Assembly (NCBI GenBank): GCA_026195905.1 | Contig: JAPHRE010000013.1 | Location: 1-64,000 of the forward strand | From: Pseudopelagicola sp. | Lineage (GTDB): Bacteria > Pseudomonadota > Alphaproteobacteria > Rhodobacterales > Rhodobacteraceae | DNA length: 64,000 nucleotides | Reading direction: 5' to 3' | Shown: positions 25,393-33,931 of the stretch, one piece after another | Numbering within the stretch: the stretch's first letter is position 1 | Layout: every line of letters begins with the position of its first letter | The notes under the pieces: model-generated | What the model was told of the DNA's origin: nothing | Seen by the model: only the letters and a program-made list of their open reading frames with translations | The model's database searches: none | Program-made: the position numbers and the translations under genes

Positions 25393-26691
25393 ATGAGTGA
25401 CCAAACATCGACTTCTGTGGCTTTCGTCGCAAAAGATACCATCCCCCCGTCACCGCCGCCGGGGCGCGAAACGGGTATCGTCAAATGGCTGCGGGAGAAC
25501 CTGTTTTCGAACATTCCCAATTCCATCCTTACTATTGTTTCGCTCTATGTGATCTTCATCGTTTTGAAGAACACGATGCCCTGGATTGTGAATGGGGTCT
25601 GGACGACCTCTAGTCTTTCACAGTGTCGCGAAGTGCTTAACGGGGAAACCGGGGCGTGCTTCTCGGTTCTGACGGAACGCTGGAATCAGCTTCTTTATGG
25701 GTTCAAATACCCCGTGGATCAGTATTGGCGCCCGAATCTTGCGCTTTTGCTTATGATCGTAGCGGCTGCGCCGGTGTTGTTCTTTGATCTGCCACGCAAG
25801 CTCTTGCTCTTCACGGCTGTCTACCCCTTCCTTGCGTATTGGCTGATTTGGGGCGGCTCTGTGTATGTTCCGCTGATCGCGCTTCTTGGGTTCGTTGCAG
25901 CCACCGTTGTGTTTCAGACCTTTGGCAAAGGCAGCTTTGCCATAGGGTTCTTTGGGGCCATCGTCGCTGCGTTTGTGGTGTGGATGGTCGGCGGAGCCTT
26001 GATCCCAGAGACCGCTTCGGAAAACGCGCTTTTGTCGCCCGTTCCGAGCCGTGACCTCGGGGGGTTCATGCTGAACTTGATGCTTGGGGCGACCTGTGTG
26101 TCGTTGTCCTTGCCGATCGGGATCGTGTTGGCGCTTGGGCGTCAGTCCGACATGCCGCTTATCAAGTGGGTCTGTGTGATCTTTATCGAATTCGTGCGGG
26201 GCGTACCGTTGATTACGCTGCTCTTCGTGGCGTCGGTGATGCTATCGTATTTCTTCCCGCCTGAAAGCTCGGTTGACCTGTTCTTGCGGGTGGTGATCAT
26301 GATCACGATGTTTGCCTCGGCCTATATCGCCGAAGTGATCCGTGGCGGTCTCGCGGCTTTGCCCAAGGGGCAATACGAAGCCGCAGACAGCATCGGCCTT
26401 GCCTATCCGCAGGCGATGCGCCTCATCATCCTGCCGCAGGCGCTCAAGATTTCCATTCCGGGTATCGTGAACGTGGCCGTGGGTCTTTTCAAAGATACCA
26501 CGTTGGTCTCTGTGATTTCGATGTTTGACCTTGTCGGCATGATCCGCGGGCCAATCCTTGCCTCGACCGAATGGAACGGCGTCTACTGGGAACTGCTTGG
26601 CTTTGCTGCTCTGCTGTTCTTCATCGTCTGCTACGGCATTTCTCAATATTCTCAGTGGCTTGAGCGTCGTCTTGCCACAGATCACCGCTAA
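25393..26691 (+). CDS. aapM: General L-amino acid ABC transporter, permease AapM
   Basis: 432 aa, a second permease of the same type, with the EAA loop YEAADSIGLAYPQAMRLIIL at about residue 328 and a Pro-rich N-terminus. Its C-terminal core is the canonical polar amino acid permease fold; the N-terminal half holds extra helices. It lies between aapQ (3-nt gap) and aapP (12-nt gap). Confidence 0.94.
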   Translation: MSDQTSTSVAFVAKDTIPPSPPPGRETGIVKWLRENLFSNIPNSILTIVSLYVIFIVLKNTMPWIVNGVWTTSSLSQCREVLNGETGACFSVLTERWNQLLYGFKYPVDQYWRPNLALLLMIVAAAPVLFFDLPRKLLLFTAVYPFLAYWLIWGGSVYVPLIALLGFVAATVVFQTFGKGSFAIGFFGAIVAAFVVWMVGGALIPETASENALLSPVPSRDLGGFMLNLMLGATCVSLSLPIGIVLALGRQSDMPLIKWVCVIFIEFVRGVPLITLLFVASVMLSYFFPPESSVDLFLRVVIMITMFASAYIAEVIRGGLAALPKGQYEAADSIGLAYPQAMRLIILPQALKISIPGIVNVAVGLFKDTTLVSVISMFDLVGMIRGPILASTEWNGVYWELLGFAALLFFIVCYGISQYSQWLERRLATDHR

Positions 26692-26703
26692 GGGGTTCTG
26701 CAC

Positions 26704-27495
26704 ATGTCTGACCTTAACTATGACCGCCAAATCGACCGCTCCAAGATGCAAATTGGGAGCGAAGTGGCGATTGAAATCTCCGAGATGAACAAATGGTATG
26801 GCACCTTCCATGTTCTTCGTGACATCAACCTGACGGTGAATTCGGGCGAGCGGATCGTGATCTGTGGTCCGTCCGGGTCGGGGAAATCGACCCTCATCCG
26901 TTGTATCAACCGTCTTGAAGAGCATCAGGCCGGGCGGATCGTTGTGGATGGCACGGAATTGACCAATGATCTCAAGAACATCGACAAAATCCGGTCAGAG
27001 GTCGGGATGTGCTTTCAGCACTTTAACCTGTTTCCGCACCTGACCATCCTTGAGAACTGCACGCTGGCACCGATTTGGGTTCGGAAAACGCCCAAGAAGG
27101 AAGCGATAGAAACGGCGATGCATTACCTTGAAAAGGTGAAAATCCCGGATCAGGCCAACAAATACCCCGGTCAGCTTTCGGGCGGTCAGCAGCAGCGTGT
27201 TGCCATTGCGCGGTCGCTTTGTATGAAGCCGCGGATCATGCTCTTTGACGAGCCGACCTCGGCGCTTGACCCGGAGATGATCAAGGAAGTTCTTGATACG
27301 ATGATCGAGCTTGCCGAAGAGGGTATGACGATGATCTGCGTCACCCATGAGATGGGCTTTGCCCGGCAGGTTGCAAACCGTGTGATCTTTATGGATGAAG
27401 GTCAGATCGTTGAACAGAACGAGCCGGAAGAGTTCTTCAATAACCCCAAGAGCGAGCGGACCAAGCTCTTCCTGAGCCAGATCCTCGGTCACTGA
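26704..27495 (+). CDS. aapP: General L-amino acid ABC transporter, ATPase
   Basis: 263 aa. Walker [11 protein letters not shown]-loop [12 protein letters not shown], signature [13 protein letters not shown], Walker [15 protein letters not shown] and switch His in VTHEMGF are all intact. It energises AapQM. A 22-residue extension precedes the usual start of the fold. A strong terminator follows. Confidence 0.96.
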   Translation: MSDLNYDRQIDRSKMQIGSEVAIEISEMNKWYGTFHVLRDINLTVNSGERIVICGPSGSGKSTLIRCINRLEEHQAGRIVVDGTELTNDLKNIDKIRSEVGMCFQHFNLFPHLTILENCTLAPIWVRKTPKKEAIETAMHYLEKVKIPDQANKYPGQLSGGQQQRVAIARSLCMKPRIMLFDEPTSALDPEMIKEVLDTMIELAEEGMTMICVTHEMGFARQVANRVIFMDEGQIVEQNEPEEFFNNPKSERTKLFLSQILGH

Positions 27496-27513
27496 TACGT
27501 GGCACAAGACACC

Positions 27514-27543
27514 AAAAAGCCCCGCTATATGCGGGGCTTTTTT
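27514..27543. terminator. Bidirectional terminator between aapP and sixA
   Basis: AAAAAGCCCCGC / GCGGGGCTTTTTT around TATAT: a 12-bp stem flanked by A-run and T-run, so it can work for both convergent genes. Confidence 0.9.
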
Positions 27544-27559
27544 GTTTGTTATCGTATAT

Positions 27560-28051
27560 TTAGAAGATGTCGTTTGGAACCGTGAAGGCAAGAACACGGC
27601 CCTCGCCAAACCTTACCTTTTCCCAAGACTCGGCATCGAATTCGAACACGGTTGTTGCGCAGGTTGGATAGTCGAGAAAGCGGTCATGGCGGGGAATATC
27701 CCGTGCCAATCGTTCCGCCAACTCCCCTATGCCGGGGTTGTGGCCCAACAGGAGAATCGTTTTGCCAGTGGCGCTGCGAAGTGCGTCCAGCATTGCCGGG
27801 GCAGGGGCAAGATAGAGCCTGCGTGTGAATTCCGGGGGAACGTCAAAGCGCAAATGCGCGTAGGTCTCAAGGGTGCGTTCCGCAGACGAGCTTAGCACGG
27901 TGTCCGGCGCAAAGCCTTTCTTGCGCAACCAGTCGCCCATCGCGTCGGCAGAGTCGCGGCCTCGTTGGTTCAAGCGGCGGTCATGGTCAGACAGATCGCT
28001 CTGCTTCCAGCTCGATTTTGCATGCCGCATGAGGATCAGTCTAAGGGTCAT
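27560..28051 (-). CDS. sixA: SixA-type histidine phosphatase
   Basis: 163 aa, phosphohistidine phosphatase branch of the RHG superfamily. The RHG box is LMRHAKSSW at residues 7-15 and the second His is in LLGHNPGIGEL. SixA enzymes remove phosphate from histidine phosphocarriers. It is the last gene of argB-(Fe-S protein)-sixA, overlapping the Fe-S gene by 11 nt. The family assignment is firm, the target unknown. Confidence 0.88.
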   Translation of the reverse strand: MTLRLILMRHAKSSWKQSDLSDHDRRLNQRGRDSADAMGDWLRKKGFAPDTVLSSSAERTLETYAHLRFDVPPEFTRRLYLAPAPAMLDALRSATGKTILLLGHNPGIGELAERLARDIPRHDRFLDYPTCATTVFEFDAESWEKVRFGEGRVLAFTVPNDIF

Positions 28052-28706
28052 TTTCGAGGAAGACTCGCATGTGATAGGACGATTGGTCTTCTAGTCTGCC
28101 ATAGCGTTGTGAGGTGGGACAAGCGCGGCGCACGGCGCAACCGCGCGCGAGGCACTGTGAGGGGTCTTTGGCCCCTATGACGTCGCGACAGGCGGCAACG
28201 TTATAGGCTCCTGTTGCAAAGGCGCTTACGGGGCATGCCGTGAGGCAGGGGCGAGACGTGCACACGGCGCACGGCGATTCGAGTGGCGCGGGCAGGGCAA
28301 TCTTTTGCCGAAGAGCGAGGGCGCCTCGAAACGACAAGAATAATCCTGCGTGATTGTGCACTAGAAGGTTAACCGGAGACTTATGGCACCGCCCGCTGCG
28401 CAGACCCCAGTCGTAGAAGGACATGAAGGGCGGGCCAGAGAAGGGAAAGAACGGATGGCCACCAAGGGCCGATGCCAACGCCGTGACGACGCGCGATGAC
28501 CAGCGGTCGACGGGGTTTTCTGTGCCGTCGCGATATTCTTTTTGGGTTTTGAAATGGTCCCAGAACGCGGGTTCAAGCGGTCCGAGAAGCAGGAGCGTTT
28601 GAAACCCGTCAAGCTCTGGGTCGTCTTTGGGGGGATGAAACCCGCCAAGGATATCGAGACGCAGGGCATTGGCACTTTGCTCAACGATATCAAAAGACAG
28701 GTTCAT
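28041..28706 (-). CDS. Putative 4Fe-4S ferredoxin-like protein
   Basis: 221 aa. The C-terminal third carries two cysteine groups, CAVCTSRPCLTACP (residues about 147-160) and CLARGCAVRRACP (residues about 189-201), plausible for one or two Fe-S clusters. The N-terminal part has no motif I know; the Trp/Phe-rich HPFFPFSGPPFMSFYDWG stands out. Spacing departs from classic CxxCxxCxxxCP, so cluster type is uncertain. Some similarity in arrangement to the end of QueG-type proteins. Coupled to sixA by overlap and 15 nt after argB. Confidence 0.7.
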   Translation of the reverse strand: MNLSFDIVEQSANALRLDILGGFHPPKDDPELDGFQTLLLLGPLEPAFWDHFKTQKEYRDGTENPVDRWSSRVVTALASALGGHPFFPFSGPPFMSFYDWGLRSGRCHKSPVNLLVHNHAGLFLSFRGALALRQKIALPAPLESPCAVCTSRPCLTACPVSAFATGAYNVAACRDVIGAKDPSQCLARGCAVRRACPTSQRYGRLEDQSSYHMRVFLENDP

Positions 28707-28721
28707 CTTAGGGCGCGCGCG

Positions 28722-29585
28722 TCAGTCGGCGCGAATGAGCGAGCCAGCACCGTGTTCGGTATAAAGCTCAAGCAAGCAGGCATGCGGCGCGCGCCCGTCG
28801 AGGATCACCACCGCCCGCACACCACCTTCGATCGCATAAAGCGCGGTTTCCGTCTTGGGGATCATGCCGCCCGCGATTGTGCCATCGGCGATAAGATCGC
28901 GGATTTGCTGGGCTTTGAGTTCGGTGATGACATCTCCCGACCCATCTTTGACGCCCGCAACATCGGTCAGAAGGAGTAAGCGGTCGGCATTGAGAGCGGC
29001 CGCGATCGCCCCGGCGGCGGTATCGCCATTCACGTTGAAGGTTTCGCCATTGCGCCCCGCACCAAGCGGCGCGATGACGGGGATTGTGTCGTTGGCGAAA
29101 AGCTCGTGCAGGAGATCCGGGTTCATCTCGGAGGGGGTGCCGACAAAGCCGAGATTGGGATCGGTTTGATCGCAGATCATCAGGTTGGCGTCTTTGCCCG
29201 AAAGCCCCACGGCCTTGCCGCCCTGACCATTGATCGCCTGGACGATGCGCTTGTTGACGATGCCAGAGAGAACCATCTCGACAACTTCGACTGTGGCGGC
29301 GTCGGTGACGCGTTTGCCGTCGACGAATTCGGATTTGATTTCAAGACGTTCCAGCATCGCGTTGATCATCGGACCACCGCCGTGCACGATCACCGGATTG
29401 ACCCCGACCTGACGCATGAGAACCACGTCGCGGGCGAATTCTTCCATAGCCTCGTCGCTTCCCATCGCGTGTCCGCCGAGCTTAATCACGGCGATGGCGC
29501 CGGAATAGCGTTGAAGGTAGGGGAGCGCCTGAGAAAGGGTACGGGCGGTAGCGAGCCAATCGCGGTTCATGTCTTGCTTCTTCAT
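28722..29585 (-). CDS. argB: Acetylglutamate kinase
   Basis: 287 aa. Phosphorylates N-acetylglutamate in arginine synthesis. Motifs: [11 protein letters not shown] near residue 30, [14 protein letters not shown] for substrate, and [13 protein letters not shown]. The start at 29585 ([10 protein letters not shown]) has AGAGGA 8 nt before; an upstream ATG at 29606 is in frame. In related genomes argB often follows ysxC directly; here an SDR gene on the opposite strand stands between. Confidence 0.95.
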   Translation of the reverse strand: MKKQDMNRDWLATARTLSQALPYLQRYSGAIAVIKLGGHAMGSDEAMEEFARDVVLMRQVGVNPVIVHGGGPMINAMLERLEIKSEFVDGKRVTDAATVEVVEMVLSGIVNKRIVQAINGQGGKAVGLSGKDANLMICDQTDPNLGFVGTPSEMNPDLLHELFANDTIPVIAPLGAGRNGETFNVNGDTAAGAIAAALNADRLLLLTDVAGVKDGSGDVITELKAQQIRDLIADGTIAGGMIPKTETALYAIEGGVRAVVILDGRAPHACLLELYTEHGAGSLIRAD

Positions 29586-29698
29586 GTCTGAGATCCTCTT
29601 GGGCATTGGTGTTAGCCCTTTGGGCCTTGGCTGCCAAGAGCCATTGCCCTTTGGCGCAGATTGGCGCAGGACTTGGGCGGGGCAGAGAGAGGTATGTC

Positions 29699-30430
29699 AT
29701 GGCCGATTCACGAAAGACCCTTTTGATTACCGGCGCCAGTCGCGGGATTGGACATGCGACGGTGCGACGGTTTAATCGGGAGGGATGGCGCGTTGTGACC
29801 GTATCGCGCACGCCTTGCGCGCCGGAATGTCCGTTCTCAAGCCCGGATAATCACCTGCGGCTTGATCTTTCGGACGCGGCGGATACCGTCAATGCCATTG
29901 GAATCCTTCAAGAAATGCTGGGTGGGCGGTTGGATGCGCTGGTCAATAATGCCGGGGTGTCACCGAAAGGGCCGGAGGGCGAGCGGCTGAACACGCTCAA
30001 CACCGACCTGATGACCTGGGGGCAGGTGTTTCACGTCAACTTTTTTGCCTCGGTGGTGCTTGCGCGCGGGTTGAAAGAAGAGCTGGCGGCGGCGAAAGGG
30101 TCGGTGGTCAATATCACCTCGATCGCCGGGAGCCGGGTTCACCCGTTTGCGGGCGCGGCCTATGCCACATCAAAGGCGGCTTTGGCGGCACTCACACGGG
30201 AAATGGCCCATGATTTCGGACCCTTAGGGGTTCGGGTCAACGCGATTGCGCCGGGCGAAGTTGAGACCGCAATCCTCAGCCCCGGCACCGATAAGATCGT
30301 TGAAAACCTACCCATGCGACGCCTTGGCCAGCCAGAGGAAGTCGCCTCTGCGATCTACTTTCTGTGCTCGGAGGAAAGCTCGTATATCTCCGGGACGGAG
30401 ATAGAGGTTAACGGCGCGCAGCACGTCTAG
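29699..30430 (+). CDS. Short-chain dehydrogenase/reductase
   Basis: 243 aa classical SDR. NAD(P)-binding GASRGIG at about residue 13, NNAG, catalytic Ser in ITSIAGS, Tyr-x3-Lys in YATSK. Arg near GWRVVTVSRT hints at NADP preference. FabG-like, but the substrate is unknown. The start at 29699 follows GAGAGAGG. It is a lone plus-strand gene in a minus-strand neighbourhood and probably an insertion between ysxC and argB. Divergent from argB by 113 nt. Confidence 0.88.
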   Translation: MADSRKTLLITGASRGIGHATVRRFNREGWRVVTVSRTPCAPECPFSSPDNHLRLDLSDAADTVNAIGILQEMLGGRLDALVNNAGVSPKGPEGERLNTLNTDLMTWGQVFHVNFFASVVLARGLKEELAAAKGSVVNITSIAGSRVHPFAGAAYATSKAALAALTREMAHDFGPLGVRVNAIAPGEVETAILSPGTDKIVENLPMRRLGQPEEVASAIYFLCSEESSYISGTEIEVNGAQHV

Positions 30431-30476
30431 GCGAATCACGGTTAACGGGCTGATGCGGCAGGAAAAGCGCCTGTCT

Positions 30477-30513
30477 GCATCGCGTCGGTATTGTGTCGGT
30501 ATTGCGTCGGTGC
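30477..30513 (-). repeat. 37-bp three-unit repeat, copy 2
   Basis: Inverted copy of the element at 17113-17149: read on the minus strand it has the units ACCGACGCAAT, ACCGACACAAT, ACCGACGCGAT. It lies in the 180-nt space between the convergent stops of the SDR gene and ysxC, so it cannot be a normal promoter operator here. The remaining gap bases hold no ORF. Confidence 0.8.
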
Positions 30514-30610
30514 AGGTTCGGCGAAAGCGCCGGTTTAATGCGGTGCGCGTTGCACGAATCGGGGGCCAGCGCACGTTAGGCGTTGCAAAATTTTTCCGAA
30601 AAATCCGCCC

Positions 30611-31267
30611 TCAGACGAGGTTTGCGATGATGGCGCGCAGGGTCGGCAGGCCATCGCCTTTTTCCGACGAGGTCAGCACGATCTCGGGGAAGGCGGCAGG
30701 GTGTTTGGAGAGCTTTTCACGGACCTGAGCCAGGACTTTGTCGCGGTCTTTGGCTTTGACCTTGTCGGCCTTGGTCAGCACCGCCTGAAAGGTCACGGCG
30801 GAGCTATCGAGAAGCGACATGATTTCCTCGTCAACGTCCTTGATGCCGTGGCGGGCGTCGATGAGGACAAAGGCGCGGCGCAGTGTGGCGCGGCCGGACA
30901 GGTATTGCTTGAGCAGCTTTTGCCATTTGGAAATGACGTCAAGCGGCGCGTTGGCATAGCCATAGCCCGGCAGATCGACGAGGTAATGGTCGTCTGCCAG
31001 CGTAAAGTAGTTGATCTCTTGCGTGCGCCCCGGTGTGTTGGAGGCACGGGCCAGACGCGTGCGCCCGGTCAGGGCGTTGATGAGAGTCGACTTCCCAACA
31101 TTGGAACGCCCGGCAAAGCAAACCTCGATCCGGTCGTCTGGCGGCAAGCCAGACATGGCCACGACGCCCTTGAGGAATTCGGAGTTGTTCCCGGCAAAGA
31201 GCTTGCGGCCCTTTTCGCGGCTGATCTCATCCGGCTCTTCGGCAATAGGGAAGGGAAGTTGCATCAC
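30611..31267 (-). CDS. ysxC: Ribosome biogenesis GTPase YsxC/EngB
   Basis: 218 aa TrmE-Era-EngA-EngB-Septin GTPase. G1 [11 protein letters not shown]2 Thr in NTPGRTQ, G3 DLPGYG, G4 TKADK. It is needed for 50S assembly. Last gene of yidC-MOSC-ysxC, overlapping the MOSC gene by 4 nt. The N-terminal 30 residues are a weakly conserved extension. Confidence 0.96.
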   Translation of the reverse strand: MMQLPFPIAEEPDEISREKGRKLFAGNNSEFLKGVVAMSGLPPDDRIEVCFAGRSNVGKSTLINALTGRTRLARASNTPGRTQEINYFTLADDHYLVDLPGYGYANAPLDVISKWQKLLKQYLSGRATLRRAFVLIDARHGIKDVDEEIMSLLDSSAVTFQAVLTKADKVKAKDRDKVLAQVREKLSKHPAAFPEIVLTSSEKGDGLPTLRAIIANLV

Positions 31268-32013
31268 AGCACCTCTACCAGATCGTCCAGCGCGATGTCG
31301 CCGGGGCGCGTGACCACGGCGTAGACGCCGAAATTTTGATGACCGAATGTGGTATTCAGCGCGCCAAGGGTATCGGCATCGCGCTTACCGGTTTCGGGGT
31401 TGGCGGTTGTGGCGAGACAGCGGCGGATTTCTTCGCGCACGTCAAATTCAACCGTACCAATGCGAAGGCGTTGGCCGATCCAGCCTTGTTCAGCCCAAGG
31501 CGCAAGACCGTCGATATGGATATTGCCGCGCCAGCGCGCCATCGAGAGCGGTTGCCCCATGACAGAAGACAGCGCGTCGTTCGATGCCGTGTTGAGCAGG
31601 CTCAGCGAGGGGAAATCCGTATCGGTCATGCCGTTTGCGGCAGGGCGCATAATCTGAGCCGACGCTGCGCGATTTTCCGGCATGAGGGGGCGGACCCACT
31701 CAAGGAAGAGGTCTTGGTCGACATCGGGGTTGAAGGTCAGGTCAGGGCGATTCGGATGCGAGAGCGTTATCGTGCCCGTCTCTTCGTTCACCGTTGTATT
31801 GATCGCCATAAGTCCCGGCGCCTTGGCCCCGCGCGAGAAATTCTGACAGGGCGCCCAAGCCGCCATATCGACAATTTTGGCGTCTTCATGTGCCACGGCC
31901 CAGCGGCGGTCCCAAGGCATGGTTTGCCCCTGTTCAAGACGCACGCGCGAGACAGGTTCCCGCCCGTGCGACTTAATCGGGTGCCGCCAGAGAGCCGCGA
32001 CATGCGCGGTCAT
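31264..32013 (-). CDS. MOSC-domain protein
   Basis: 249 aa. N-terminal MOSC_N-like beta-barrel ([27 protein letters not shown]) and a C-terminal MOSC domain with the expected Cys in [20 protein letters not shown] proteins handle sulfur or molybdenum cofactor chemistry; the substrate here is unknown. Overlaps yidC and ysxC by 4 nt each, a fixed arrangement in this family of bacteria. Confidence 0.88.
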   Translation of the reverse strand: MTAHVAALWRHPIKSHGREPVSRVRLEQGQTMPWDRRWAVAHEDAKIVDMAAWAPCQNFSRGAKAPGLMAINTTVNEETGTITLSHPNRPDLTFNPDVDQDLFLEWVRPLMPENRAASAQIMRPAANGMTDTDFPSLSLLNTASNDALSSVMGQPLSMARWRGNIHIDGLAPWAEQGWIGQRLRIGTVEFDVREEIRRCLATTANPETGKRDADTLGALNTTFGHQNFGVYAVVTRPGDIALDDLVEVL

Positions 32014-33824
32014 TTTGTGTCTGTCTTCTTGCTACGCGAGAAGCTCGACTTGATGTTGCCAAAGACATCCGGCTTGTAGCCGTGTGTGCGCATGATGAGA
32101 TATTGCTGGGTGAAGGTAATCACGTTGTTGGTAATCCAGTAGAGCACCAGACCGGAGGCAAAGCTTCCGAGCATGAACATGAAGACCCAAGGCATCCAAG
32201 CAAAGATCATCGCCTGTGTCTGGTCGGTGGGCGCCGGGTTCAGTTTTTGCTGAAGCCACATGGAAATCCCGAGCAGGATCGGCAGGATGCCGAGGCTGAT
32301 GATCGCGAGGAACGAGCCGGGATCGGGCGCGGCGAAGGGCAGCAGGCCGAAGAGGTTCAGGATCGAGGACGGGTCCGGGGCCGAAAGGTCGGTGATCCAG
32401 CCAAGCCAAGGCGCGTGGCGCAATTCGAGCGTTACGAAGATCACCTTATAGAGCGAGAAGAAGATCGGGATCTGAATCAGGATCGGCAGGCAGCCCGAGG
32501 CTGGGTTCACCTTTTCGCGCTTGTATAGCTCCATCATGGATTGCTGCATCTTTTGGCGGTCGTCGCCAGCGGCCTCTTTGAGCTTCTCCATCTGCGGTTG
32601 AAGCTCTTTCATCTTGGCCATCGAGGCATAGGATTTATAGGCCAGCGGGAAGACAACAATCTTGAGCAGGATCGTCAGCGCGATAATCGACCAGCCCATA
32701 TTGCCAATGAAGCCGTTCAGCCAATGCAGCGTGGCGAAGATCGGTTTGGTGAGGAAAAAGAACCAGCCCCAGTCAATCGAATCGAGAAAGCCAGTCACGC
32801 CGTCTTTTTCGTAGTCGCGGATGGTGGCCCATTCCTTGGCCCCGGCGAAAAGCTGGCTTTCGACCGAGACGCTTTGACCGGCGGCGAGGGTCACTGTCGG
32901 CATGACGGTTTCGGTTTGATAGATGTCGCGGCGGTCGTCGTATTTGATAACGGATTTGAACGGGTTGTTCTGGGCCGGGATGAGGGTCGCCATCCAATAG
33001 TGATCGGTAAAGCCGATCCAGCCGTTTTCCGTAACCTGCGTGACTTCGGCCTTGGCGCCTTCGCGTTGATCAAAGGCAAAGTCGGTGATGCCGTCGTAGT
33101 CAACTTCGGTCAGTTCGCTATCTGCCATGCCGACGACGCCTTCATGCAGGATGAAGAAGTTCTTGAGGTCGGTCGGCTCACCGTGGCGCGCAAGGATGCC
33201 GTAGGGCGCAAGCGAGACCGTGCCCGCGCCGGTGTTTTCGACGCTTTGGGAAATTGAGAACATATAGTTTTCATCCACCGAGATCGTGCGGCGGAACGTC
33301 AGGCCCGCACCGTTATCCCAGACAAGGGTCACGGGGCGATCTTCGGTCAGTGTCTCGCCGGATTCGAGGGTCCATTCAGTATTGGCGCTTGGCACTGTGT
33401 CGAGCGAAAGGCCTGCGCCGGGCGCCCAGCCGTAGAGGGCATAGAAGGCGTCAGGCTCGCCGCGCGGGGCGAGGAAGGTCACTGTGGCGGCGTCAGGATC
33501 GAGGGTTTCGCGGTAATCTTCGAGGTGAAGATCGTCAATGCGCCCCCCCAAGAGAGAGATCGACCCTGAGAGGCGGGCGGTTTCAATGGGGATGCGCGGC
33601 GCGTCGGCCATTGCAGGCTCGGTCGGCGCGGTGTCGCTTGTATCCGCGGGGGCCGTCGCCGGTGTGGTGGCGACGGGGGCCGTTGCGTTCACATCTGCGG
33701 TCACCGCAGGCGCGTTGGGGTCCACCACCGGCTCTTCAGGGGGGGGAAACATGATAAACCAGACCAAAATCACGACGAAGCTGAGCACTGTCGCGAGGAT
33801 GAGGTTCTTGTTCTGATCGTCCAT
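32010..33824 (-). CDS. yidC: Membrane protein insertase YidC
   Basis: 604 aa. N-terminal anchor (LATVLSFVVILVWFIMFPP), a Pro/Thr/Ala-rich linker, the large periplasmic beta domain, then the conserved five-helix YidC/Oxa1 core from about residue 355 with NPASGCLPILIQIPIFFSLY. It inserts membrane proteins with or without SecYEG. The start at 33824 is MDDQNKNLIL; an upstream start at 33881 adds 19 residues. rnpA and rpmH, usual upstream partners, are not here. Confidence 0.96.
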   Translation of the reverse strand: MDDQNKNLILATVLSFVVILVWFIMFPPPEEPVVDPNAPAVTADVNATAPVATTPATAPADTSDTAPTEPAMADAPRIPIETARLSGSISLLGGRIDDLHLEDYRETLDPDAATVTFLAPRGEPDAFYALYGWAPGAGLSLDTVPSANTEWTLESGETLTEDRPVTLVWDNGAGLTFRRTISVDENYMFSISQSVENTGAGTVSLAPYGILARHGEPTDLKNFFILHEGVVGMADSELTEVDYDGITDFAFDQREGAKAEVTQVTENGWIGFTDHYWMATLIPAQNNPFKSVIKYDDRRDIYQTETVMPTVTLAAGQSVSVESQLFAGAKEWATIRDYEKDGVTGFLDSIDWGWFFFLTKPIFATLHWLNGFIGNMGWSIIALTILLKIVVFPLAYKSYASMAKMKELQPQMEKLKEAAGDDRQKMQQSMMELYKREKVNPASGCLPILIQIPIFFSLYKVIFVTLELRHAPWLGWITDLSAPDPSSILNLFGLLPFAAPDPGSFLAIISLGILPILLGISMWLQQKLNPAPTDQTQAMIFAWMPWVFMFMLGSFASGLVLYWITNNVITFTQQYLIMRTHGYKPDVFGNIKSSFSRSKKTDTK

Positions 33825-33931
33825 TGCCGAAGACACCTGTTCCTTGAAACGTTGGGAGGGTTCAACAGAGGTGAGGGGCAAAGGTCAAGCGGATTATGGG
33901 AAAACGCCGGGTTTGATGGCGGTCGTGGCGG

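Noticed and set aside
30390-30450. Pair of GGTTAACGG direct repeats at the end of the SDR gene
   Set aside because: One copy is coding (EVNG) and the spacing does not match the CtrA consensus; probably chance.
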